Positions 1 to 6,574 of a stretch of 11,024 nucleotides of DNA are shown here, piece after piece (the first letter of the stretch is position 1; every line of letters begins with the position of its first letter). The notes under the pieces were generated by a model that saw only the letters and a list, made by a program, of their open reading frames with translations, was not told the DNA's origin and searched no databases. Both the position numbers and the translations under genes were made by a program. The stretch is from contig CALMNS010000159.1 in assembly GCA_937871635.1 (NCBI GenBank), positions 1 to 11,024 on the forward strand. Reading direction: 5' to 3'. This stretch comes from an uncultured Solirubrobacter sp. GTDB taxonomy: Bacteria > Actinomycetota > Thermoleophilia > Solirubrobacterales > Solirubrobacteraceae.

Positions 1-2
1 GG

Positions 3-1124
3 CTACCGCTCTACCAGCGCCCGCCGCCGCGAGCCCCCGCCCCCACCCCGCGCCGGGAGCGTCCCCGCGGGAACCTGCGGAGCGGTGGGAGGCGGCGCGG
101 TGGCGGGCGGCCTGGCGAAGCGCGTCTTGTAGGCCAGCGCCGGCCGCTCGACGAAGCGCCAGGAGGCCATCGCCAGGACGTAGGCCACGGGCAGGCTCAC
201 CGCGATCACCGTCCACGGGCCGACCGAGCCGCCGCCGACCATGACGACCGCCTGGCCGATCGGCCACGCGAAGAGGTACAGGCCGTAGGACATGTCGCCG
301 TGGGCGGTCAGGCGGCGCAGGGCCGCGGGGGCGCGGTACGCGGTGAAGATCGCCGCGTAGGGGATGGCGACGGCGGCCAGCACCGCCTGCGGCCCGCCCG
401 TGCTGACGGCGAACGCGACGAGCGACGCGGCGACGAGCCCGGGATGCCAGACGACACGGTCACGCAGCACGTAGAGGGAGGCGCCCACGGCGAAGGTCTG
501 GAACAGCCAGAGCTCCCGGGCCACCGGGATCGTGTTCGTGGGATCGAACGGGACCACGATCAGGATCGCCGCAACGAGCGGCGCGACCCATCGCCGCCGG
601 AGCGCCCCCACCAGCCCGAGGACGGCGACGCCCGCGTAGGCGAGCACCTCGGGCCGTAGCGTCCACAGCGGACCGTTGACCTCGCGGGTCGGGCCGTTCG
701 TGAACAGCCCGGGGAGCTCGTGCTGGTGGGAGAGCACCGCGTTGAGGACGAGGTAGCTCCACGTCCGCGCGTCGGCGAGGTAGCCGCTCAGCGAGAGGGT
801 GGAGAGCGCGGGGCCGAGCAGGAGGGTCGTTCCGGCCAGCACGAGCACCAGCGCCGGGAGGATGCGTAGGGCGCGCTTGGCCGCGAACCGGCCGAGGTGG
901 GGATCGGTGAGCCAGCTCTGCGCGATCAGGAAGCCGCTGATCCCGAAGAAGACGCGGACGCCGACCGTGCCCAGGTCGAGATCGCCGATCCTCGGCTGCG
1001 CGGCCTCGGCGATCGAGATCGCCCAGGCGTGGGACACGAGGACCGCCAGCGCGGCGAGCAGCCGCAGCGCGTCGAAGGCGTTCACGCGCGAGTGGCTCGC
1101 GTCGCTCAGCAGTCCCGTCGTCAT
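3..1124 (-). CDS. Acyltransferase-3 family membrane O-acyltransferase
   Basis: Polytopic membrane protein of about 373 residues in the acyltransferase-3 family, which moves acetyl or other acyl groups onto sugars of surface polysaccharides, glycolipids or antibiotics. Visible marks are an N-terminal membrane segment with FDALRLLAALAVLVSHAW (residues 17-34, family His at 32), GVRVFFGISGFLI (55-67), the basic RALRILP stretch (about 84-90) and GPLWTLRPE (151-159). Roughly ten hydrophobic segments follow. The C-terminal 35 residues are Pro/Gly/Arg-rich and probably a disordered cytoplasmic tail. The ATG at 1124 is chosen because GGGAGGA stands 4-5 bases upstream; an in-frame ATG at 1178 would add 18 residues before the membrane segment and lacks a ribosome site. 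The stop codon TAG lies at 3-5, so the gene is complete. The acceptor substrate cannot be told from sequence, and no glycosyltransferase is visible next to it. Confidence 0.88.
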   Translation of the reverse strand: MTTGLLSDASHSRVNAFDALRLLAALAVLVSHAWAISIAEAAQPRIGDLDLGTVGVRVFFGISGFLIAQSWLTDPHLGRFAAKRALRILPALVLVLAGTTLLLGPALSTLSLSGYLADARTWSYLVLNAVLSHQHELPGLFTNGPTREVNGPLWTLRPEVLAYAGVAVLGLVGALRRRWVAPLVAAILIVVPFDPTNTIPVARELWLFQTFAVGASLYVLRDRVVWHPGLVAASLVAFAVSTGGPQAVLAAVAIPYAAIFTAYRAPAALRRLTAHGDMSYGLYLFAWPIGQAVVMVGGGSVGPWTVIAVSLPVAYVLAMASWRFVERPALAYKTRFARPPATAPPPTAPQVPAGTLPARGGGGGSRRRALVER

Positions 1125-1422
1125 TCGTCCTCCCGCTCTGAGATCGGCCGGCTCGCAGCGAGCAGGCGGAATCGGCACGGCCGGCCGCCCGGTGGTGGCG
1201 GAGGCCGGTTATCCCTACATCTACGTAACGGTAGGTTTGACCGTTCCTTGCGGTCCCGGAACCGATCTCGTCGCGCGGCGTCCGATCGCCGACCGGCTCG
1301 GCGCGACTCCGCGTTCAGCGTGCGCCGGTGAGCGGTCCCGAGAGCGTCCGGTGCAGCGCCCGGCTGGCAACGCTCACTTGACGTAACGGTGAGCGCGCCC
1401 CGGAACTCGCGGAGCCGCCGCT
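1125..1422. promoter_or_regulatory. Intergenic control region with repeated ACGTAACGGT
   Basis: This 298-base gap between the MerR gene (ending 1423) and the acyltransferase holds no convincing gene. It should contain the acyltransferase promoter. The decamer ACGTAACGGT occurs twice in direct orientation, at 1223-1232 and 1381-1390. At 1227-1245 its AACGGT is mirrored as ACCGTT after seven bases, giving an operator-like dyad. The second copy lies in the loop of a 7-bp inverted repeat (CGCTCAC at 1371-1377, GTGAGCG at 1389-1395) about 30 bases after the MerR stop, which could be a weak terminator but has no T-run. No clear -35/-10 pair could be fixed. Confidence 0.4.
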
Positions 1423-1827
1423 TCAGGCCTCGAAGAAGTCCTCCGGCACGGCGGGCCGTTGGGTGCTCGCGCTCTCCCGCTGGAGCAGCTCGACGAGCTC
1501 GGCACCGCGTCGCGCCTTCGCGGCGAGATCGGCGTGACGCAGCGCTCCCAGCTCCGCGAAGCCGGCGAGGCGCTGCCGGGCGGCGGCGTCGGCCGGCTCC
1601 TCGCCGAGCCGGTCGCGGGCCTCGAAGAGCTCGCGCATCTCCTGCACGGTGAAGCCGAGCGGCTTGAGCCTGCGGATGAGCGCGAGGCGATGCAGGTGGG
1701 ACTCCGTGTAGAGGCGGAAGCCACCCTCCGTCCGCGTCTCGGGGACGACCAGCTCCATCTCCTCGTAGTACCGGATCGTCCGGAGCGACAGCCCGGCGCG
1801 TTCGGCGACCTCACCGATCTGGAGCAT
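1423..1827 (-). CDS. MerR-family transcriptional regulator, cysteine-free
   Basis: Small MerR-type regulator of 134 residues. The winged helix-turn-helix is at the N-terminus: IGEVAERAGLSLRTIRYYEE (residues 4-23), then a wing with GGFRLYTE (35-42). A long dimerisation helix follows, with LKPLGFTVQEMRELFEARD near 54-72 and Glu/Ala/Arg-rich helical sequence to the end. It has no cysteine, so it cannot be a classical mercury, zinc, copper or SoxR-type sensor, and it has no sizeable effector domain. The TIRYYEE recognition helix differs from the RAWERRYG form usual in CarH/LitR proteins. ATG 1827 starts directly at the domain; an in-frame GTG at 1854 would add nine residues and lies about ten bases after a possible -10 (TACTCT, 1864-1869), so a near-leaderless start there is possible. 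Neither start has a strong ribosome site. It is divergent from the cobalamin-binding gene and may control it or itself through the palindrome between them (inference). Confidence 0.85.
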   Translation of the reverse strand: MLQIGEVAERAGLSLRTIRYYEEMELVVPETRTEGGFRLYTESHLHRLALIRRLKPLGFTVQEMRELFEARDRLGEEPADAAARQRLAGFAELGALRHADLAAKARRGAELVELLQRESASTQRPAVPEDFFEA

Positions 1828-1876
1828 CCGATCGGTTCTGGCTGCATCGGTCACGAAACGCGGAGAGTACAGCGAC

Positions 1877-1908
1877 CCTCGGCCGCCGAGCCGGCTCGGC
1901 GGCCGAGG
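1877..1908. promoter_or_regulatory. Perfect 32-bp palindrome between divergent genes
   Basis: The arm CCTCGGCCGCCGAGCC (1877-1892) is followed without a spacer by its exact reverse complement (1893-1908). It sits between the 5' ends of the MerR gene and the cobalamin-binding gene, where a terminator makes little sense. A binding site for a dimeric or tetrameric regulator is more likely; MerR-family proteins bind dyads in the promoter spacer. A TTGACA hexamer (1914-1919) lies 5 bp to its right on the plus strand, and TACTCT (1864-1869) lies to its left on the minus strand, so a protein bound here would touch both promoters. Confidence 0.55.
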
Positions 1909-1913
1909 CGGGG

Positions 1914-1919
1914 TTGACA
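1914..1919 (+). promoter_or_regulatory. Candidate -35 element of the cobalamin-binding gene
   Basis: The consensus hexamer TTGACA stands alone in GC-rich DNA, just right of the palindrome. A weak -10 (TTCCAT, 1937-1942) at 17 bp would put transcription start near 1949, which is also an in-frame ATG of the downstream gene. A leaderless message is therefore conceivable. The -10 is poor and the assignment is tentative. Confidence 0.35.
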
Positions 1920-1924
1920 GCGTC

Positions 1925-2611
1925 GTGTCGCGGGAGTTCCATCGGGGTATGGCGGCGGGGATCCCCGCACCTCCTGAGACCGAACGCCGTGAGCTGCTCG
2001 ACAGCCTGCTCGGGGCGCTGCAGGCCGCCGACCACCTGCGGGCCACGACCGTCGTCCGGCAGGCGACGAAGCGGGGTTGGACCGCCGACGACGTCCGCTT
2101 CCACCTCATCACCCCCGCGCTCTACGAGATGGGGGCGCGCTGGCAGCGCCGGGAGATCGGCGTGGGCGACGAGCACCTCGCCACCTCGATCTGCGAGTGG
2201 CTGCTCTTCGCCCTCGCCGGCCGCGTCCGTCGCCGGCCGGCGACCGGGCTGCGCGCGCTCGTCGGCTGCAGCGAGGGCGAGCAGCACGTCCTGGGCGCGC
2301 GCATCGTCGCCCACGTGCTCACGGAGCAGGGATGGTCCGTGCTGTTCCTCGGAGCGGCCACGCCCACGAGCGCGTGGGCGCCGATCGTCCGCGCGCGACG
2401 CCCGGACATCGCGGTGGTCGCCACGACCACCACGACGATCCTCGACGAGGTCGGCCCGACCCTGCGCGAGATCAAGGCGTCGCGGCCCGAGTGCCGCACG
2501 GTCGTCGGCGGCCAGGCCTACCTGGACCTGCCGAGCGCGGCGGCCGACCTCGGGGCCGACCTGGTCGCGATCGAGCCCCGCACGCTGGCGACGCAACTGA
2601 AGCCCGACTAG
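1925..2611 (+). CDS. Stand-alone CarH-like cobalamin-binding protein (putative B12 photoreceptor module)
   Basis: Soluble 228-residue protein made of a helical cap and a B12-binding Rossmann domain. The cap (about 20-100) contains W73, nine residues, then E83-H84. This is the W-x9-EH motif that places Trp over the upper axial face of adenosylcobalamin in CarH/LitR photoreceptors. The Rossmann part (about 108-225) has E119-Q-H121-V-L-G124, the E/D-x-H-x-x-G motif whose His ligates cobalt, then SVLFLGAATP (138-147), VVATTTTT (164-171) and VVGGQA (193-198). CarH-type proteins are bound to DNA in the dark and released by light when they carry an N-terminal MerR domain. That domain is absent here, so the protein must act through a partner, as the stand-alone photosensor AerR does. 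The divergent MerR gene is the obvious candidate. The start is GTG 1925 or ATG 1949; neither has a good Shine-Dalgarno and both leave the cap intact. A corrinoid methyltransferase subunit is less likely because of the W-x9-EH cap. Confidence 0.85.
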   Translation: MSREFHRGMAAGIPAPPETERRELLDSLLGALQAADHLRATTVVRQATKRGWTADDVRFHLITPALYEMGARWQRREIGVGDEHLATSICEWLLFALAGRVRRRPATGLRALVGCSEGEQHVLGARIVAHVLTEQGWSVLFLGAATPTSAWAPIVRARRPDIAVVATTTTTILDEVGPTLREIKASRPECRTVVGGQAYLDLPSAAADLGADLVAIEPRTLATQLKPD

Positions 2612-2680
2612 CGGGGGAAGACCGGACCGACTGCCGGGGTGACGAGTTTGGCTCCCCCGGGGCGGAGGTAGGGCCGACGC

Positions 2681-2926
2681 ATGCCCCTTCTGGCCTGGCT
2701 GGGTCGACTTCTCCTCCTTCGCCGCCTGTTCGGCGGCCGGACCGGCCGCCGAGCCCGCCGCGGGCGGCGCTCCGACGGCTTCGGCCTGTTCGGGCCGGTA
2801 CCCGTCTACTCGCGCCGGACGCGCGGAGGGAGCCGGGTCTCGGTCGGTGGGTGCTGCCTCCCGATCCCGCTGGCGCTCGGCGCGGTCCTGGCCGGCGCGC
2901 TCCGCCTCCTGCATCTGCCGCGATAG
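2681..2926 (+). CDS. Small basic protein with one hydrophobic segment, unknown function
   Basis: Open frame of 81 codons ahead of the YihY gene. It begins with a hydrophobic-basic stretch (MPLLAWLGRLLLLRRLFGG) and a highly basic middle, and ends with a hydrophobic segment preceded by two cysteines (GGCCLPIPLALGAVLAGA, about 56-73). The pattern suits a small membrane-attached protein with its basic part in the cytoplasm. AGGG lies seven bases before the ATG, with GGAGG slightly further up (2664-2668). The gap to the YihY start is only 27 bases, so the two may be co-transcribed. I recognise no family. In GC-rich DNA a frame of this size can arise by chance, which is the main doubt; the ribosome site, placement and hydrophobic end argue for a real gene. 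Confidence 0.5.
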   Translation: MPLLAWLGRLLLLRRLFGGRTGRRARRGRRSDGFGLFGPVPVYSRRTRGGSRVSVGGCCLPIPLALGAVLAGALRLLHLPR

Positions 2927-2953
2927 TCCGCGACGGTACGGGAAAGGAGACCG

Positions 2954-3919
2954 ATGGCCGAGAGCAGCACCGTCGCCGCCCGCCGGGCCGAAGGCGCCGG
3001 CACGGGCGCACCCGACGCGCCCACCGGCCTCACACGGGCGTCGTGGCGCGACGTGGTCAAGCGCACGGTCCGCGAGTTCAAGGAGGACGACCTGACGCTG
3101 CTGGCCGCGGCGCTCACGTACTACGGCGTGCTGTCGCTGTTCCCGGGTCTGCTCGTGCTGGTCTCGCTCCTCGGGCTGCTCGGCGCCTCGACGACGCAGG
3201 CGCTGATCGAGAACCTCACCAGCCTCACTCCGGGCCCGGCCCGCGACGTGGTCACCAACGGGATCCGCAACCTCCAGTCGGCGTCCGGCGCCGCCGGCTT
3301 CGCCTTCGTGTTCGGTCTCCTGGGGGCGGTCTGGTCGGCGTCGGGCTACGTCGGCGGCTTCATGAAGGCCTCCAACATCATCTACGAGGTCGAGGAGGGG
3401 CGACCGTTCTGGAAGCTGCGCCCGCTCCAGATCGCCGTGACCGTCCTGCTCGTGCTCGTGGCCGCGGCGATCACCCTCTCCATCGTCCTCACCGGCCCGC
3501 TCGCGCGGGAGGTCGGCGACGTCGTCGGGCTGGGCGACACGACCCTGACGGTCTGGAACATCGCCAAGTGGCCGGTCATCGCCCTCGTCGTCTCCCAGGT
3601 CATCGCGTTCCTGTACTGGGTGGCGCCCAACGTCCAGCATCCCGGCTACCGCTGGATCAGCCCCGGCGGCATCTTCGCGGTGGTCCTGTGGATCATCGCC
3701 TCGGCCCTGTTCGGGTTCTACGTGTCGAACTTCGGCTCGTACAACAAGACCTACGGCAGCCTCGCGGCGGTCATCATCTTCCTCGTCTGGCTGTGGGTGA
3801 CCAACGTGGCGATCCTGCTCGGGGCCGAGATGAACGCCGAGACCGAGCGCGCGCGCCAGATCGAGCAGGGCCACCCGCCCGACGAGGAGCCCTTCCTCCC
3901 CCAGCGCGAGCCCGCCTGA
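2954..3919 (+). CDS. YihY/BrkB-family inner-membrane protein
   Basis: Membrane protein of 321 residues in the YihY/virulence factor BrkB family, once misnamed ribonuclease BN. The biochemical role is not settled, and transport or envelope integrity are the usual guesses. A polar N-terminus (1-48) leads into about six membrane segments. Family marks are LLAAALTYYGVLSLFP (49-64), the amphipathic IIYEVEEGRPFWKLRP (142-157), YNKTYGSLAAVIIFLVWLW (263-281) and N-x3-LLGAEMNAETER (284-299). The charged tail (EQGHPPDEEPF) is cytoplasmic. The start is well supported by AAGGAG six bases upstream. Length and domain layout are normal for the family. It follows the small hydrophobic protein closely and is followed by the degraded region, so no downstream operon partner survives. 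Confidence 0.92.
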   Translation: MAESSTVAARRAEGAGTGAPDAPTGLTRASWRDVVKRTVREFKEDDLTLLAAALTYYGVLSLFPGLLVLVSLLGLLGASTTQALIENLTSLTPGPARDVVTNGIRNLQSASGAAGFAFVFGLLGAVWSASGYVGGFMKASNIIYEVEEGRPFWKLRPLQIAVTVLLVLVAAAITLSIVLTGPLAREVGDVVGLGDTTLTVWNIAKWPVIALVVSQVIAFLYWVAPNVQHPGYRWISPGGIFAVVLWIIASALFGFYVSNFGSYNKTYGSLAAVIIFLVWLWVTNVAILLGAEMNAETERARQIEQGHPPDEEPFLPQREPA

Positions 3920-3936
3920 CTCACCGCAAGCCCGCC

Positions 3937-4026
3937 ATGGCCCGCGCCCTGAACCAGGTCGCAGCCGAGCTGATCGACGAGACCTCGCACGCGGTGTCCG
4001 AACCGATCACCGCCCAGACCGCATGA
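3937..4026 (+). pseudogene. Short coding-like scrap overlapping the amidohydrolase remnant
   Basis: A 29-codon frame (MARALNQVAAELIDETSH onward) with strongly GC-rich third positions begins 17 bases after the YihY stop. Its TGA overlaps the ATG of the next remnant (ATGA at 4023-4026), the spacing of translationally coupled genes. It has no ribosome site of its own, and upstream its frame only runs through the out-of-frame YihY sequence. It is best read as the C-terminal end of a lost gene that once preceded the amidohydrolase in an operon. I cannot name the family from so few residues, and a tiny real gene is not excluded. Confidence 0.35.
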
Positions 4027-4274
4027 CCACCCCCACGCCACCACACCGGCCGATCTTCGACGCCCACCTACCGGGCACGGGCCGCTCCCCTGGGGATCAG
4101 CGGCGGGGCAGTCGTCTCCGGGTCCTTCCAGGCCTTCGACCAGACCGACCTCCTCGACGCGCTCGAGCCGCTCGGGCCCGCCTTCGTCGGCGTCACCCAG
4201 CTCCCCGCCTCCGCCCCGACCAGCAGATCCTCGACCTCGACCGCGCCGGCGCTCGCGCGGCCGAGCGAGGGTGA
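4023..4274 (+). pseudogene. Degraded LigI-like amidohydrolase (PF04909-type), frameshifted and truncated
   Basis: Broken remains of a metal-dependent hydrolase like 2-pyrone-4,6-dicarboxylate lactonase. The first frame gives MTTPTPPHRPIFDAH (4023-4067), the usual N-terminal strand ending in the metal-binding FDAH of FDxHxH. The text then jumps one frame to YRARAAPLGISGGAVVSGSF and FVGVTQLPAS (4069-4212). About 25 residues that normally join these blocks, including the second metal His, are missing, so the break is a deletion junction. A one-base loss near 4213-4217 returns to the first frame for DQQILDLDRAGARA (4218-4259), after which homology stops and a TGA follows at 4272. The rest of the barrel, about two thirds of a normal 270-300-residue enzyme, is gone. 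It cannot be functional. Identification rests on recalled family sequence, but the same family pattern continuing across three segments in two frames is strong support. Confidence 0.72.
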
Positions 4275-4297
4275 CGCGTCACCCGCTTCAGCGGGTG
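4269..4297. terminator. Overlapping hairpins between convergent genes
   Basis: Two mutually exclusive inverted repeats share their middle. One is a perfect 16-bp palindrome, GGGTGACGCGTCACCC, at 4269-4284. The other is CACCCGC-TTCA-GCGGGTG at 4280-4297, a 7-bp stem with a tetraloop. They lie between the end of the amidohydrolase remnant and the end of thiC, about 120 bases past the thiC stop, where a bidirectional terminator is expected. Neither side has a T-run, so termination by a bare GC hairpin is only a suggestion. Confidence 0.4.
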
Positions 4298-4413
4298 CGC
4301 TCTGGGACCATCGGCGGGTGGGACCCCTTGCGCGCGTCGGCGAGCCAGACGCGGGCGTAGAGCCACCCCGGCGCCGCGGACGATTGTCGCGACGCCGGCC
4401 CGGATCTCCAGCG

Positions 4414-5787
<1,374 letters not shown>

Positions 5788-5796
5788 GAGCGGTTC

Positions 5797-5882
5797 CTCC
5801 CTTCGCTGGTGTGAGCCAGATCAGGTTCGGCGGGTCGACGCTAGGCAGCGCCCTCTCAGCCCCTCCGACAGGGACCCCCCGG
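5797..5882 (-). ncRNA. TPP riboswitch (THI element) of thiC
   Basis: Read on the minus strand, the leader of thiC contains the conserved parts of the thiamine pyrophosphate aptamer in order: a 5' GGGGGGTCCCT, the core GGGGCTGAGAGGG, a variable P3 arm, then GAACCTGATCTGG and ACCAGCGAAGGGA. The closing helix P1 can pair TCCCT at the 5' side with AGGGA at the 3' side. That AGGGA is the first half of the AGGGAGGA ribosome site of thiC. When TPP is bound, the ribosome site would be partly locked in P1, so control of translation start is the likely mechanism. There is no room for a separate terminator hairpin before the ATG. Confidence 0.95.
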
Positions 5883-5901
5883 GATGTGTGGAAGCGGCAC
5901 C

Positions 5902-6501
5902 CTACGGCATAACTGCCGATCCCTCGTCGTGGCGCGGATTGAGGTAGTCCAGCAGGTCGCTGACGAGTCCGGTGGCGTCCGAGTGGCCCTTGCCCTCCGG
6001 CGAGAGATGGCCGGAAGCCTCGAGCTCGGCGGCCCCACGCGCGATGGCGCGAAGCATGGCGGTGATGCGCTCGGGATCTCCGGGAGGCAGGGATCCGCGG
6101 GCCTGAGCGGCGCGGACCGTCTCGGTCAACAGCGCCGAGGACGCCTTGGCAGCGTCGATGAGCTCTTCGGTCGAGGTCGTCCAGCGCCCGTAGATGAGCC
6201 GGAAGCGCTCGGGGTGCGCGACGGCGTGCGCCGTGTGCTCGCGAAGCGTCGCTTCGAGCGCACGTTCCGGCGAGGCCTCCCGCTCGAGCGCATCGGCCAG
6301 GACCTCGCGGTGGCGGCGGAGCTCGCGTGCCGCCACCCCGGCCAGCAGGGCCTCCTTGCTGGCGAAGTGCTTGTAAGGCGCGTTGTGGGAGACCCCGGCG
6401 CGTCGGCCCACCTCTCGCAACGTGACCGCGGCCTGTCCGCCTTGGTCCAAGAGCGTCTGGGCGGCGTCGAGCAGGGCCTGTCGTGTGTCTCGTGCGGTCA
6501 T
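5902..6501 (-). CDS. TetR/AcrR-family repressor
   Basis: Regulator of 199 residues. The N-terminal helix-turn-helix is clear: TRQALLDAAQTLLDQGG (6-22), TLREVGRRAGVSHNAPYKHF (27-46), then ASKEALLAGV. The helical C-terminal domain (about 60-190) with RALEATLREHTAHAVAHPERFRLIYGRW fits the ligand and dimer domain of the TetR_C_13/WHG-like group, but the ligand is unknown. The gene diverges from the short-chain dehydrogenase. Two copies of a GTTGAC-N3-GTCAAC dyad lie in the shared gap, and one ends only 14 bases from this ATG, so auto-repression and repression of the dehydrogenase are likely. The ribosome site is weak (GAGG before the ATG). On its other side it is followed by the thiC leader. No truncation is apparent. 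Confidence 0.92.
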   Translation of the reverse strand: MTARDTRQALLDAAQTLLDQGGQAAVTLREVGRRAGVSHNAPYKHFASKEALLAGVAARELRRHREVLADALEREASPERALEATLREHTAHAVAHPERFRLIYGRWTTSTEELIDAAKASSALLTETVRAAQARGSLPPGDPERITAMLRAIARGAAELEASGHLSPEGKGHSDATGLVSDLLDYLNPRHDEGSAVMP

Positions 6502-6514
6502 TGCCTCGACCTAG

Positions 6515-6529
6515 GTTGACATGGTCAAC
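6515..6529. promoter_or_regulatory. TetR operator copy 1 (over the -35)
   Basis: The dyad GTTGAC-ATG-GTCAAC is perfect over six bases each side and extends by one more pair (G6514/C6530). It contains TTGACA (6516-6521), the -35 of the dehydrogenase promoter, so repressor binding would block polymerase. Its centre is 27 bp from that of copy 2. Assignment to the adjacent TetR protein is inference from position and dyad form. Confidence 0.72.
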
Positions 6530-6543
6530 CGCGTTGCTAACGT
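6516..6543 (+). promoter_or_regulatory. Sigma-70-type promoter of the dehydrogenase gene
   Basis: TTGACA (6516-6521) and TAACGT (6538-6543) are separated by 16 bp. The expected start of transcription, near 6550, precedes the GGAGG ribosome site and the ATG at 6575. Operator copy 1 covers the -35, and copy 2 covers the end of the -10 and the start site. Confidence 0.6.
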
Positions 6544-6556
6544 TGACAACGTCAAC
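6542..6556. promoter_or_regulatory. TetR operator copy 2 (over -10 and start site)
   Basis: The dyad GTTGAC-AAC-GTCAAC is identical in both half-sites to copy 1 and differs only in the three central bases. It overlaps the last two bases of the -10 and the probable transcription start of the dehydrogenase gene. Confidence 0.72.
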
Positions 6557-6574
6557 CAACGAAGGAGGTCAGGG

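Noticed and set aside
1811..3874. 687-codon open frame on the minus strand through the B12-binding and YihY region
   Set aside because: It is antisense to two well-supported genes, is extremely rich in Arg/Asp/Gly with no domain, and reflects the absence of stop codons in GC-rich DNA.
2077..4026. 649-codon plus-strand open frame
   Set aside because: It overlaps the B12-binding and YihY genes in another frame and has no recognisable domain. Only its last 29 codons lie outside those genes and are reported separately.
4288..4413. 41 sense codons continuing in the thiC frame after its stop, ending GWLYARVWLADARKGSHPP and on
   Set aside because: It looks somewhat coding, but ThiC is already complete, no start codon or ribosome site is placed for it, and I recognise no family. 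It could be a further remnant but cannot be supported.
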